NCBI GenBank assembly: GCA_944389085.1
Contig: CALXLB010000032.1
Span: forward strand, 1-51,916
From: an uncultured Spirochaetaceae bacterium
Lineage (GTDB): Bacteria > Spirochaetota > Spirochaetia > Sphaerochaetales > Sphaerochaetaceae
Length of the DNA: 51,916 bases
Reading direction: 5' to 3'
The stretch's first letter is position 1. Each line of letters begins with the position of its first letter. The notes beneath the pieces are model-generated. The model saw only the letters and a program-made list of their open reading frames with translations. It ran no database searches and had not been told where the DNA came from. A program made the translations under genes and the position numbers. Positions 43,236 to 51,916 of this stretch are shown here, one piece after another.

Positions 43236-44129
43236 TTCCAGCACTCTCGTGAAACGATCAGGCAGCGGTGATTCGAATTTCATCCTCTCTCCCGTCATGG
43301 GATGTGTTATTTCAAGAGTATGGGAGTGAAGCATGAGAGTCGACCCTGGGAACCTCGGATCATTGACACCATAAATGGGATCACCGAGGATAGGATGGCC
43401 TATTGCCTTCATGTGCACTCTGATCTGGTGGGTTCTTCCTGTATGGAGACGGACATCCACAAGAGTATAGGAGCCAAGGATCTTCAGTACAGAGTATTCT
43501 GTCAGGGCGCTTTTACCCCTTGTTGTTTCAGTTGCTCTGTATTTCTTCCTATCACCTGGATCCCGCTCGATATTCATATCAACAAAGCCATGCATTTCAG
43601 GCAGCATGCCTTTGACAACAGCCAGATAGTGCTTCTCCGCACTATGCTCAGCAAACTCTTTCTGCAGTTTTTCAAGAGCTTGAGGAGTACGGGCGATCAC
43701 CATCACTCCTGAAGTATCCTTATCCAGACGATGGACAATACCGGGGCGCTCATCATCAGAGGAAGCAAAGTCATCGCCATAGCGGGAGACAAGTGCATTC
43801 ACAAGCGTTCCAGAATGCACACCGGCACCCGGATGTACAACCATGCCCTGTGCTTTATCGATGACAAGGATAGAATCATCTTCAAAAAGAACGGAGAGAG
43901 GAATCTCTTCGGCCTCTATCCCTTCGAAGACTTCTTCTGTCCATTCTATGTCAGCAACATCGCCTTCCTTCACTTTCGTGCTTTTCTTGGCTTTCCTGCC
44001 ATTGAGGATGATTGAAACAGAATCGAGAGAAAAGACAGAACGCGGGATGGAAGAAGACAAAGCGACAGCACTATCGAGTCTGCCAGATACGGCAATGACA
44101 ACACTCTCCTTCCGCTTCCTATTCACCAT
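43215..44129 (-). CDS. RluD-like 23S rRNA pseudouridine synthase
   Basis: A 304-residue protein. An N-terminal S4 RNA-binding domain (RLDSAVALSSSIPRSVFS) is followed by the RluA-family catalytic domain with GIVHRLDKDTSGVMVIA (catalytic Asp) and RTHQIRVHMKAIGHPILGDPIYG. It should modify large-subunit rRNA; assignment to RluD rather than RluC rests on length and S4 layout only. The start overlaps the end of the upstream hypothetical gene by 11 bases. It is the last of a four-gene set on this strand. Confidence 0.92.
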   Translation of the reverse strand: MVNRKRKESVVIAVSGRLDSAVALSSSIPRSVFSLDSVSIILNGRKAKKSTKVKEGDVADIEWTEEVFEGIEAEEIPLSVLFEDDSILVIDKAQGMVVHPGAGVHSGTLVNALVSRYGDDFASSDDERPGIVHRLDKDTSGVMVIARTPQALEKLQKEFAEHSAEKHYLAVVKGMLPEMHGFVDMNIERDPGDRKKYRATETTRGKSALTEYSVLKILGSYTLVDVRLHTGRTHQIRVHMKAIGHPILGDPIYGVNDPRFPGSTLMLHSHTLEITHPMTGERMKFESPLPDRFTRVLESAESLK

Positions 44130-44451
44130 TCACCATCCCGATGATCCAGTCAGTTCCGGCAATGATCAATGATAAGCCCCCCGCAATAAGCGCCTGCTGA
44201 AGAACCTGCTTATACTCTTCCTGCGGTGTAGGCATCCCAAGGGTGGAAGCCAATGAATATATTCCCATTGCCACAGGAAACGTGAGTACAAGCGAACCGA
44301 AGAATATTGTCTCAGCCCGTCTGAGCTCCATCGACCATATCGGAAACTCATCCTCTTCATATGGCTCATACTCATACTGGATAGGATCAGAAGCAACAGG
44401 AGAGAGGAAAATCAGGGATGAAAGAAGCAAAGCAATGAACTTTTTCACCAT
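44119..44451 (-). CDS. Small exported or membrane protein
   Basis: A 110-residue protein. It has a signal peptide (MVKKFIALLLSSLIFLSPVAS), an acidic Tyr-rich stretch (YEYEPYEEDEFP) and two hydrophobic helices (FFGSLVLTFPVAMGIYSLAS and ALIAGGLSLIIAGTDWIIG). No family is recognised. It overlaps the yggS end by seven bases and the RluD-like start by 11, so it is part of a coupled operon. Confidence 0.7.
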   Translation of the reverse strand: MVKKFIALLLSSLIFLSPVASDPIQYEYEPYEEDEFPIWSMELRRAETIFFGSLVLTFPVAMGIYSLASTLGMPTPQEEYKQVLQQALIAGGLSLIIAGTDWIIGMVNGE

Positions 44452-45113
44452 GACCGCTCTCCGAAAATCGCTGTTCCGATACGTATTTCATCAGAATCAT
44501 ACTCCAATGCAGTTCTCCAGTCCTGTGACATCCCCATCGAAAGCACGGAAATCTGTGGTATCCGCTTCTTGAGCGCAGTATACAGATTCCGTGTTCTCTG
44601 GAATGCAGCGCGATTCTTGGCATCGTCTCCGCCCAAAGGCCCGATTGTCATAATTCCCATAAGATTGACATGAGGGCATTCCAGAGCATGCATAGCCGCA
44701 GCAATCAGTTCATCCTCACTCCTGAATCCGGATTTCTGTTCTTCCGCTGAACTATTGAATTCAAGAAGGATATCCATCCTTATCGAAAGAGCACTGCATT
44801 CAGCTTCGATTTTATCCAGCAGAGGAATGCTGTCGACGCTCTCGATTCTGTCAGCCCATTCCACAGCCTTCTTCACCTTGTTACGCTGAAGCTGTCCTAT
44901 AAGATATACTTTCATTCCTTCTGGACGCTCTGCACGAGGTGGGAATTTCTCTCTCATCTCCTGGACTCTGTTCTCGCCAAAGATCCTTGCTCCTTGTGAA
45001 TATGCATCAAGCACTGCTTCATATGGATGGAACTTGGAGACAGCGACAAGTGCAACTTCCTTACCACGCGAAGCCACCATGACCTCATCCCAGATTTTCC
45101 TATATTCACTCAT
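44445..45113 (-). CDS. YggS-type PLP-binding protein (PLP homeostasis)
   Basis: A 222-residue alanine racemase-like barrel. It has the PLP lysine in LVAVSKFHPYEAVLDAY and the family blocks FGENRVQEM, IGQLQRNKVKKAVEW, IDILLEFNSS, LMGIMTIGP and LSMGMSQDW with IRIGTAIFG. Members help keep the PLP pool balanced. ATG 45113 overlaps the stop of the upstream membrane protein gene by four bases. Confidence 0.94.
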   Translation of the reverse strand: MSEYRKIWDEVMVASRGKEVALVAVSKFHPYEAVLDAYSQGARIFGENRVQEMREKFPPRAERPEGMKVYLIGQLQRNKVKKAVEWADRIESVDSIPLLDKIEAECSALSIRMDILLEFNSSAEEQKSGFRSEDELIAAAMHALECPHVNLMGIMTIGPLGGDDAKNRAAFQRTRNLYTALKKRIPQISVLSMGMSQDWRTALEYDSDEIRIGTAIFGERSW

Positions 45114-45943
45114 CGTCCGCTCTTCCTCATTGCATCGATATGGCTTTTATTGACAGCATCCAGATCTTCTTTGTATTTCTTCTTCAGCGCCTTGCGTTCC
45201 TTGCTCCATGAACGGAGTATATCAAGCTGTTCTTCAAGGGCCTTATTGCGTGAAGTAATGGACGGGTTGGAAAGCACAATATGGTGAGCAGTCTTTCTGA
45301 TTCCATCCTTGTATTTATCAACGGTTGCTTCAATTCTGAGCCGGAGTTCTTCAGCAAGCTCTGCCTTACCCTCTCCTCTGAGCACATTAATACGTTCTTC
45401 AGCTTCACTTCTAAGTGCCCTGATTCTCGCAAGAGTATCCTTGAAGGCCTTCATCTTAGCAACAGAGAGTGCAGTATCGGAAGCGACAACAGCCACCGTG
45501 AGAATGGCTGCAAAATGCTTTATATCAATAGGAAGCAGCGCAATAAGATCCTCTACAAACGGCTGGACAAGATACTCAGCGACAAGTCCCATGATGCCAA
45601 AAAGCGTAGAGTTCAGCAGACAGACTCTGCCATTGATATTCACTCTGTGTTTCGAATAATCCCAGAGCTTTATAGAGAAAAGCTTCTCCAGAAGCCATGA
45701 CGTGAAATATTCAAGACAGGACGTGAGAAGAAATGCCAGTATGAAAACAACTGCAGGATAATCACGGAAAGGATCGAGAAGGATTATCACTATCAGAGAC
45801 CCAAAGCCATAGATCGGCAGATAAGGTCCATAGAGAAAACCTCTGTTGACAAATCGCTTCTGAGGTACAGAACAATAAATGACCTCTGAGAAATAGCCTA
45901 AAACAGAATAGATGAAAAAAGAAAGAATCAGCGTATCAAACAT
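45110..45943 (-). CDS. Membrane protein of the 'putative ABC transporter permease' (PF06541-like) family
   Basis: A 277-residue protein. The N-terminal half has about five hydrophobic helices with the family marks GYFSEVIYCSV and FVNRGFLYGPYLPIYG. The C-terminal half (from about residue 165) is a long, highly charged coiled-coil-like extension. The family name does not imply a proven transport role. It is the first gene of the coupled set with yggS, the small membrane protein and the RluD-like gene. Confidence 0.82.
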   Translation of the reverse strand: MFDTLILSFFIYSVLGYFSEVIYCSVPQKRFVNRGFLYGPYLPIYGFGSLIVIILLDPFRDYPAVVFILAFLLTSCLEYFTSWLLEKLFSIKLWDYSKHRVNINGRVCLLNSTLFGIMGLVAEYLVQPFVEDLIALLPIDIKHFAAILTVAVVASDTALSVAKMKAFKDTLARIRALRSEAEERINVLRGEGKAELAEELRLRIEATVDKYKDGIRKTAHHIVLSNPSITSRNKALEEQLDILRSWSKERKALKKKYKEDLDAVNKSHIDAMRKSGR

Positions 45944-46088
45944 CTGCTTTCAGAGTACTCCAAATGAAAGGAAAGAAAAAGCCGTATTTCCTTCACACAT
46001 ACTGCTGAAAGCTGCTTCTGAAAAAGAAGGAAAGCTTTGTCTTTCGTACATTTTTCCATTATCTTATACTTAATTGCTGGGAGGATTC

Positions 46089-46634
46089 ATGAAAAAAGCC
46101 TTTACGATCCTGATTTTTCTTGTTCTTTCTCTGAATATATTTGCAACAGCGACAATTATTGTTCCAGAAAAAGATGGTGAACGCTTCGTACTGCTAAGTG
46201 GAAAGGAAATGCTTCCACTCGATGATTATGTCTGGTACAAGAAATGGAACGGCCTTCTTGCCCAGCAGCTGGATGAGGGAATCTACATGATCACTGAAAA
46301 CAGCCATTCAGTCATTGTCGCTGAAAAAGATACAGAACCAGAGGCCATTGAGAGAGCAATACGCTTCGAATATGCGGACTCTCTGATTCTGCTTGGCTCA
46401 TCATACCCCGAGGCAGAAGAGCTTAAAGACAGCGGTATCAGAAATCTTCTTCTCACACGGCGCGTCTCAGAAGTAGAGAGAAGAATCCTCAGCGAAGAAG
46501 GAATAACTGTCAGCTCAATCAGAGAGGGAGATGTAATCGACTTTGAAAGCGGCAAGCCTGTCCTGGAAGATGGCAAGACTCCGATTAGTGTGATCTGTCC
46601 GGACTGCGGAACAAGATTCGTGATCTATATCTGA
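46089..46634 (+). CDS. Exported protein of unknown function with C-terminal CPDCG
   Basis: A 181-residue protein. GGGAGG close to ATG 46089 fixes the start. A signal peptide (MKKAFTILIFLVLSLNIFA) precedes an alpha/beta domain (VLLSGKEMLPLDDYVWYK, SHSVIVAEKDTE). A zinc-ribbon-like end (VICPDCGTRFVIYI) has only one CxxC, which is odd in an exported protein. No family is recognised. It is convergent with the ATPase/methyltransferase gene, eight bases apart. Confidence 0.65.
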   Translation: MKKAFTILIFLVLSLNIFATATIIVPEKDGERFVLLSGKEMLPLDDYVWYKKWNGLLAQQLDEGIYMITENSHSVIVAEKDTEPEAIERAIRFEYADSLILLGSSYPEAEELKDSGIRNLLLTRRVSEVERRILSEEGITVSSIREGDVIDFESGKPVLEDGKTPISVICPDCGTRFVIYI

Positions 46635-46641
46635 GCTTTCA

Positions 46642-49617
46642 TCAGTAATTCAGGATAATCACCTCGTCAGATTCTGCACACCTGTCCTTGATATGATAAT
46701 TCGAGTTGGAGTAATCACGTTCAACGTGGATTACCCTGTACTCTGGATGTTTCTCAAGCCAGGACAGTAGGAACGTATTCTCCCTGCCCCTGCTCTTCAG
46801 CGTGTTTGAAAGTGCGAATCTGATTCCACGCTCAGTCAGATTCTCCAGTATTGCATGGAGCGATGTCTCATCATTTTCCGTCCAGCCATGTTTCTCATTG
46901 TATGTTGCTGTCGTTACAAGATAAGGAGGATCAGCATAGACGAAGGACCCGGATGGAATCTCAACGGTGCGGAAATCTGAATCGAGGAAGACGGCATCCA
47001 GCTCTTTGATCCTGTCAATGAAAACCGAGAGCTTTTCCTGCATGCGGCTATTGAAATCCCTCTTTCCTACAGGAAGGTTGAAATCGCCATCATCATTGAA
47101 TCTTATCTGATTATTGAAGCCATAGATGATCAGGACATAGAGAATGACAGCTCTCATATGCTCATCGAAAGAATGAGTATTGAAATCAGTGCGGAGCTTT
47201 ATATAGGCTTCCTTATTCACCTCACCCAGTCCTTTTGACGAATCTGCATTGTAATAAGCGTAGCCATGGATATCGCTTTCAGACAATCCATACTCCCTGA
47301 TCACATTCTTAATATCGCTGATGAACCGGTTCTTATCGGATCTTCTCATCTCCCTCAGCAGAGCGATAAGACGCGTATCAGAATCATTGAAAACAACACG
47401 ACGGCACGGAGCATTGACACCTACGGTACAACCGCCGGAAAAGAGATCGACAAAAGTATCGATTTCCTTCGGGAAAGCTTCAAGAAGATCGGTGATGATC
47501 CTGCCCTTTCCGCCGATGTAATTGAGAGGAGACTGGATATAACCTTCTTTCCGGATACTCTTATGACGAACCCGGCAGAGGAATATACGCTCTTCATTTC
47601 CTTCGATATGGCTTTTGCCAGCTGTGAATGCTCTGTGCTGTGTTGAATAGACCGATACATCTCCTTTTGAGGAAAGAACAGACATGATTGTCTCATCAGA
47701 GATTTTGGAATTGGAACGGCTGTCTCCTTTTTCCTGCATGTTATTGTAAGAAAGAAGAATATACTTGGCATCGATTGAGGCAATGAGTGAACGGAAAGCA
47801 TCCTCAGCTTTATTTGTCGAATAAAGACTTTTAATGCTCTTACGGTCCATCTTTCCAGCCTTGCCTTTGACTTCCGGCTTTTCCCAGCGCGCAACATTCT
47901 CCAGAAGATGATATGCATCTGAATACTGACGTGAATTATAAGGGGGGTCGATATAGACAACATCAGCTTTGATATGCTTAACAAGCTCGTTCGTATCCTC
48001 GGAGAATATCTCATTGCCTGCATTGTTGCACTCATCTGCATCGAGCATCCTGAGAATAAGAGGAGATGACAGATCAGCCCCCTCTCGGTATGCATCGTAA
48101 TGGCCGCATGTTGCTGCAATCCTGTCCATAGCGTAGAGCAATGAGACAATGAGCATAGCCCTTTCCCTTGAATTCAGTTCCCCTGTCCTGTATCTCTTCT
48201 CTATGTCCTCTCTGATAGCCCCGATCCTGCGGCAGTTCTCCCGTGAGAAATATGTTTCTGAAAAATTATCGGACATATAGTTATCGGAAAGGACTTCCAT
48301 AGAATTATATTCATCAATAAGGGCTTCCAGCTTTTCCAGATCAAAATGCTCAGGAGAGAACCAGGCAAGATTCGCAAGATAATTCGAATAGAGAAAATCA
48401 TTGAGAATCAGTTTCTTGTCTCTGAAAGCATAGGAAACAGAGCCGGTGCCGGAAAAGATGTCGGCAAATGAGGAAAACCCATGACAATTGGTATCAACGA
48501 TTTCCCTGATGAAACGCGTGATACGGAATTTATTGCCAAGATACCTGCGGTTATTTATTGAAAAGAACTTCCTGTCATTCTTCCTCTCCGTGCTTTCCGT
48601 CTCCGCAGGTGCATGCTTTATTACAGGCCATGAACCGAACTCATGTTCCTCATAGCTTTTCAGAAGTCTGGCATCCTTTCTCACCTTGATATCACTGAGT
48701 CTTGTAAGCGAAGATCTGCCATCTGTCTTTTCAGCAAACCAGATTTCATCACGCCTCATGATTGAAATATCCAGCAGTGTAATGTCCTGAGAGGAAAAGA
48801 GAAGAGAGGCTCCGCTTCTGTTGATCTCTTTATCTGTGAAAAGCGAGATGATAAAGCGCCTTAACGCTGGATGAAGAGATGGGAGAAGTCCATCAGAAAC
48901 AAGAATCCTTCCCTCATCGAGCGCAAGGAAGAGTGATGGAAGGAAAGCAATAAGATCATTACAGCCAGAGCTCCTGCTATCGCTTTCAATATCGTTCTCA
49001 TCAAAACCCATGCGGAGAAGCATAGCTTTCACACGTCCGGAATCTTTCTTTATAGTCTTTCCATGCTCTGCGAACACAAAGCCATCCGAGAGGCCTCTGA
49101 ATGCCTCTGAGATGATCTCGTTATCCGGATGCTCTGACATCAGAACTGTCAGCAGTGGTACAGTTGAAGGGACATCCCCTGCTCCGACAGATTTTAAAAG
49201 GCCATGGTAGCGCACCTCATCCTCATCTCTGCTGAAAAGCAATGCAGAACGCTTTTCGCCTGAGATTTTCTCAAGCTTCTCATCAAGAATCTCCCCTCCA
49301 GAGAGGACAATGGTGTATCTGTAATGATTATCACCCGAAGAAGATTCCAGAGAGAAAAAACATCGATCTTCAGAGGTGAAGAAATCAGGAAGAGATGAAA
49401 CTGAAAGCAATGGTAGTGTCACGAACTCCACAATTCCGCGCAAAGCCTCCAGAATGCTTGTCTTTCCGCTGCCGTTGGGACCGAAAATGCCTGTAAGCGG
49501 AAGATACCCACCTTCTGGCAGTGTCTCCTGGTTTTCTGTCAGCTGTGAACTTCTGAGAGAAAGCGTTGCGGTTTCTTTGAATGAGCGAAATCCAGAAAAG
49601 GAAAAACTGTAAAGCAT
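46642..49617 (-). CDS. Fusion of an AAA_21-type ATPase and two D12-class DNA adenine methyltransferases
   Basis: A 991-residue single polypeptide. Residues 1-345: SMC/OLD-like ATPase (FSGFRSFKETATLSL, Walker A GPNGSGKTS at 46-54, a degenerate Walker B LVSDGLLPSLHP near 239-250, and the family end RLSDIKVRKD). Residues 355-690: first N6-adenine methyltransferase, D12 class (RRYLGNKFRITRFI, FADIFSGTGSV, DPPY at 557-560). Residues 695-991: second one (NYIGGKGRI, FVDLFSGGCTV, DPPY at 896-899). Tandem D12 domains recall M.FokI, where each methylates one strand of an asymmetric site. GGAGG fixes ATG 49617. No nuclease is adjacent. A role in defence or epigenetic control is inference. Confidence 0.9.
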   Translation of the reverse strand: MLYSFSFSGFRSFKETATLSLRSSQLTENQETLPEGGYLPLTGIFGPNGSGKTSILEALRGIVEFVTLPLLSVSSLPDFFTSEDRCFFSLESSSGDNHYRYTIVLSGGEILDEKLEKISGEKRSALLFSRDEDEVRYHGLLKSVGAGDVPSTVPLLTVLMSEHPDNEIISEAFRGLSDGFVFAEHGKTIKKDSGRVKAMLLRMGFDENDIESDSRSSGCNDLIAFLPSLFLALDEGRILVSDGLLPSLHPALRRFIISLFTDKEINRSGASLLFSSQDITLLDISIMRRDEIWFAEKTDGRSSLTRLSDIKVRKDARLLKSYEEHEFGSWPVIKHAPAETESTERKNDRKFFSINNRRYLGNKFRITRFIREIVDTNCHGFSSFADIFSGTGSVSYAFRDKKLILNDFLYSNYLANLAWFSPEHFDLEKLEALIDEYNSMEVLSDNYMSDNFSETYFSRENCRRIGAIREDIEKRYRTGELNSRERAMLIVSLLYAMDRIAATCGHYDAYREGADLSSPLILRMLDADECNNAGNEIFSEDTNELVKHIKADVVYIDPPYNSRQYSDAYHLLENVARWEKPEVKGKAGKMDRKSIKSLYSTNKAEDAFRSLIASIDAKYILLSYNNMQEKGDSRSNSKISDETIMSVLSSKGDVSVYSTQHRAFTAGKSHIEGNEERIFLCRVRHKSIRKEGYIQSPLNYIGGKGRIITDLLEAFPKEIDTFVDLFSGGCTVGVNAPCRRVVFNDSDTRLIALLREMRRSDKNRFISDIKNVIREYGLSESDIHGYAYYNADSSKGLGEVNKEAYIKLRTDFNTHSFDEHMRAVILYVLIIYGFNNQIRFNDDGDFNLPVGKRDFNSRMQEKLSVFIDRIKELDAVFLDSDFRTVEIPSGSFVYADPPYLVTTATYNEKHGWTENDETSLHAILENLTERGIRFALSNTLKSRGRENTFLLSWLEKHPEYRVIHVERDYSNSNYHIKDRCAESDEVIILNY

Positions 49618-49677
49618 TTTGCCTCCGAAGCCAATTATGTGAGAAATTTTCTCACAAAAGGGCTGCAAGTACAATAC

Positions 49678-50430
49678 TTAACCGAAAATTCCATCAAGAA
49701 CCATCATCAGAGCAAAACCTATAGCAGCACCTATTGTCCCAACATTCGAGTGCTCGCCTTCTGAGGCCTCTGGAATCAGTTCTTCCACTACGACATAGAA
49801 CATAGCACCAGCTGCGAAAGCAAGCAGGAATGGAAGAAGAGATGAAAGCATTGAGACAAAAACAAATGCAATGACGGCTCCAACAGGTTCCACTACACCG
49901 GAAATTGCCCCTTCAAGAAAAGCTCTGAACCTGCTTTTTCCAGCTTTGTACAGAGGAAGAGCAACGATAAGACCTTCAGGGAAATTCTGCAGTGCAATGC
50001 CAACAGAAAGAGCCAGAGCGGCAGAGTATCCTATACTCTCACCCGAGGAAGCGGCTGCAGCAGCACCGACAGCCATTCCCTCCGGGATATTATGAAGAGT
50101 GACAGCAAGCATCAGAAGCATTGATCTAGACAAGCCAGAAGCCTTTCCCTCTGCTTTTTCCGCGTTGGCATGGATATGCGGAACAACAGAATCGAGGACA
50201 AGGAGAAAAACAATACCGCAGAGAAAGCCGAAAGCTGCTGTGATATATGAAGAATCCTCTATCGCTGGCAGCAGCAGCGACCAGACGGAGGCGGCTATCA
50301 TCACACCTGCAGCAAATCCTGTAATGGCTTTTCCAGTCTTTTCCCCGATTTCACCACGGAGAATGACTACTGCAGCAGAGCCCAGAAGCGTACCAAGGAA
50401 TGGAACAATGAAAAGAAGAGCTGTTTCCAT
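49678..50430 (-). CDS. ZIP-family metal transporter
   Basis: A 250-residue inner-membrane protein with about eight helices. The metal-binding helices have VTLHNIPEGMAVG and ALQNFPEGLIVALP, the typical ZupT-like HNxPEG/QNxPEG pair, and a His-containing loop (VVPHIHANAEK). It should import zinc or another divalent metal. ATG 50430 is preferred over the TTG two codons earlier. It is separated from the fusion gene by 60 bases on the same strand. Confidence 0.93.
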   Translation of the reverse strand: METALLFIVPFLGTLLGSAAVVILRGEIGEKTGKAITGFAAGVMIAASVWSLLLPAIEDSSYITAAFGFLCGIVFLLVLDSVVPHIHANAEKAEGKASGLSRSMLLMLAVTLHNIPEGMAVGAAAAASSGESIGYSAALALSVGIALQNFPEGLIVALPLYKAGKSRFRAFLEGAISGVVEPVGAVIAFVFVSMLSSLLPFLLAFAAGAMFYVVVEELIPEASEGEHSNVGTIGAAIGFALMMVLDGIFG

Positions 50431-50511
50431 ACACAAAGAATAGCCTTTTTCATGGTTTTGTGCATTGAGAACAACAGCATATCTGGATAGAATTGCGATA
50501 AGGATCGGAAT

Positions 50512-51351
50512 ATGAAATATGCATTGATTGATGTTGGAGGAGGCATGAGGGATGCCTTCGGTGCCGGTGTTGTTGACTATCTTCTCGACAACAATATAGA
50601 GATTGATTGCCTGATCGGCGTATCTGCCGGAGCCTCGAATCTTTCGAATTATATTTCAAAGCAGCGTGGCCGAGTCCTCAGATACTACAATAAATATCCT
50701 CAGAGAAAGAAATATATGAGCCTGAGAGAATTGATCTTCCACGGTTCATACCTGAATATGAAGTATATCTATGAGGAACTCTCATTCCCGGGAAAGGAAG
50801 ACCCTTTTGATATAGAGGCATACACAGCTTCTGATAAGAAGTTCACAATAGTAGCCACCAATGCACTTACAGGGGAACCTGTATATTTTCCAAAGGAATC
50901 ACTACGGCCATATTACATGGAACCGATAGAAGCCTCCGGAACGATTCCAGTTCTCTGCAAGCCATCATTCGTAGAAGGTATTCCCTACTATGATGGCGGA
51001 ATCTCCGATCCGATACCATGGAGAAAAGCCATTGAACAGGGGGCGGAGAGAATAATCGTGATAATCACCAAGAGAAAGGATGATTTCCGTTCTCCTGATA
51101 AGGACAAGCTAGCTGTGAGAATACTCTCAAGAAGTTATCCGAAGGCTGCGGAAACGCTATCAAGGCGTGCAGAGACATACAACAGAGAGCTGAAAGAACT
51201 GATAGAGATGGAGAAAGAAGGAAAAGCCCTGATAATAGCACCAGACGATACCTGCGGCGTCACCACTACAAAGCACAGGAAAGAAGACGTGGACAGGATG
51301 TACGAAAAAGGCTATCAGACGGCCTCTTTGATAAAAACATTCATCATGTGA
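50512..51351 (+). CDS. Patatin-like phospholipase
   Basis: A 279-residue member of the patatin family. Features: oxyanion segment DVGGGMRDAFGAG, nucleophile GVSAGASN, catalytic Asp in YYDGGISDPIP, and a helical C-terminus. No signal peptide is present, so it is probably cytosolic and acts on membrane lipids or lysophospholipids. AAGGA about 10 bases upstream supports ATG 50512. It is divergent from the ZIP gene and convergent with the V-ATPase operon. Confidence 0.92.
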   Translation: MKYALIDVGGGMRDAFGAGVVDYLLDNNIEIDCLIGVSAGASNLSNYISKQRGRVLRYYNKYPQRKKYMSLRELIFHGSYLNMKYIYEELSFPGKEDPFDIEAYTASDKKFTIVATNALTGEPVYFPKESLRPYYMEPIEASGTIPVLCKPSFVEGIPYYDGGISDPIPWRKAIEQGAERIIVIITKRKDDFRSPDKDKLAVRILSRSYPKAAETLSRRAETYNRELKELIEMEKEGKALIIAPDDTCGVTTTKHRKEDVDRMYEKGYQTASLIKTFIM

Positions 51352-51361
51352 AATAAAAATA

Positions 51362-51398
51362 AAAGCTGCAGAGGGAAAGCCCAATGCAGCTTTGTTTT
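51362..51398. terminator. Terminator between phospholipase and V-ATPase genes
   Basis: AAAGCTGCA (51362-51370) pairs with TGCAGCTTT (51385-51393), followed by GTTTTTC. On the minus strand the flank is also T-rich, so it may serve both sides. Confidence 0.8.
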
Positions 51399-51411
51399 TC
51401 TTCAGTTTCTC

Positions 51412-51849
51412 TCAGAGTGCAAGCAGTGAGAAAACCAGTGTAAAGAGAGCAACTGTCTCTGTGATACCGATTACGATGAAATAGTTTGCAGTACCTTTTC
51501 CTGTCTCAGAGAGAGCATCGGATGCAGCAGCTGCAACCTTGCCCTGGAAGTAAGCAGAAAGACCGATTGCAAGACCACCAAGCACACCGACTGCAAGATA
51601 CAGCAGATATGCTGATGGGTCAGTAGCAAATGCAGAATTGATGAATGTCATAAGCAGAAAGCCATAGATTGTCTGCGTAAGCGGAGCACCAGCGAAAGCA
51701 ACCAGAATGAACGGTGCCGGCTTGCCTGCAGCATAGCATTTCTTCCATCCACCGACGGCGCTCTGTCCAGCAACGCCGGTACCGAATCCAGATCCCAGTG
51801 CGGAAAAGCAGAGTGCACATGCCATTCCGAGATAAGCGAGATTTTCCAT
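51412..51849 (-). CDS. V-type ATP synthase subunit K (proteolipid)
   Basis: A 145-residue two-repeat c-ring protein with four helices. Helix 1 is LGMACALCFSALGSGFGTGVAG and helix 4 ends GITETVALFTLVFSLLAL with the ion-binding Glu in ITET. It forms the rotor ring of a V/A-type ATPase, moving protons or sodium. Spirochaetes typically use this type. It directly follows the subunit I gene with nine bases between. Confidence 0.95.
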   Translation of the reverse strand: MENLAYLGMACALCFSALGSGFGTGVAGQSAVGGWKKCYAAGKPAPFILVAFAGAPLTQTIYGFLLMTFINSAFATDPSAYLLYLAVGVLGGLAIGLSAYFQGKVAAAASDALSETGKGTANYFIVIGITETVALFTLVFSLLAL

Positions 51850-51858
51850 ATCCTCTCC

Positions 51859-51916
51859 TCAGCTGTTCTCAGCAGCTTTATCATTAACCATTTTCCTGAA
51901 TGGTTCATAATTGTAT
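51859..51916 (-). CDS. V-type ATP synthase subunit I, C-terminal end only
   Basis: The last 18 codons of a gene that continues beyond the right edge: YNYEPFRKMVNDKAAENS and a stop at 51859-51861. The YEPF motif near the C-terminus and the position before subunit K are typical for subunit I, the membrane stator part. The short length limits certainty. Confidence 0.7.
   Translation of the reverse strand, partial: YNYEPFRKMVNDKAAENS

Overview
The window looks like chromosome of a host-associated, probably anaerobic spirochaete, most likely near Sphaerochaetaceae/Treponemataceae. This is inferred from gene content: a V-type ATPase operon at the right end, pyruvate phosphate dikinase (PPDK), a double-FeoA/FeoB iron operon, and many surface lipoproteins built from FN3-like and Ig-like repeats. 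Base composition is moderate. A GC-rich transposase fragment sits at the left edge and very AT-rich intergenic stretches occur at 6.5, 18.9 and 41.8 kb. No rRNA, tRNA or CRISPR array was seen.

Layout. 1-4.8 kb: internally deleted transposase, a histidine kinase/response regulator pair, a small beta-barrel-like exported protein, then decayed DNA ending in a broken DUF4258/YgiT (MqsA-like) toxin-antitoxin-type pair. 4.8-8.4 kb: GMP synthase lacking its glutaminase domain, a histidine phosphatase and a secreted 5'-nucleotidase. 8.4-13.7 kb: a periplasmic sugar-binding protein, a YesN/YesM-type two-component system and an exported GH28 pectinase, plausibly one sensing and degradation module. 13.8-33 kb: an accessory island of nine lipoprotein genes and one exported barrel-like protein, with two DUF4143-type ATPases that each have short repeats directly upstream. 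33-36 kb: PPDK with an in-frame stop. 36-39.8 kb: feoA-feoA-feoB, two small membrane proteins and a heavy-metal-binding protein, divergent from a DtxR-like repressor with a three-unit operator. 39.8-46.6 kb: a primary-type sigma factor, groES, a pentapeptide protein, an MBL-fold protein, an RluD-like enzyme, YggS and others. 46.6-49.6 kb: a 991-residue ATPase fused to two DNA adenine methyltransferase domains. 49.7-51.9 kb: ZIP transporter, patatin-like phospholipase and V-ATPase subunits K and I.

Three observations stand out. First, the divergent promoters between the lipoprotein genes at 17.5-18.9 and 19.2-22.1 kb each carry a cytosine tract just after the -35 box (C9 with a 20-bp spacer, C6 with a 17-bp spacer). 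This is the architecture expected of slipped-strand phase-variable promoters. Second, the ATPase/double-methyltransferase fusion has no restriction nuclease beside it and looks like an unusual modification or defence protein. Third, PPDK, an enzyme often central to spirochaete energy metabolism, is cut by one TAA codon in an otherwise intact frame.

All family assignments come from reading motifs; no database search was run.
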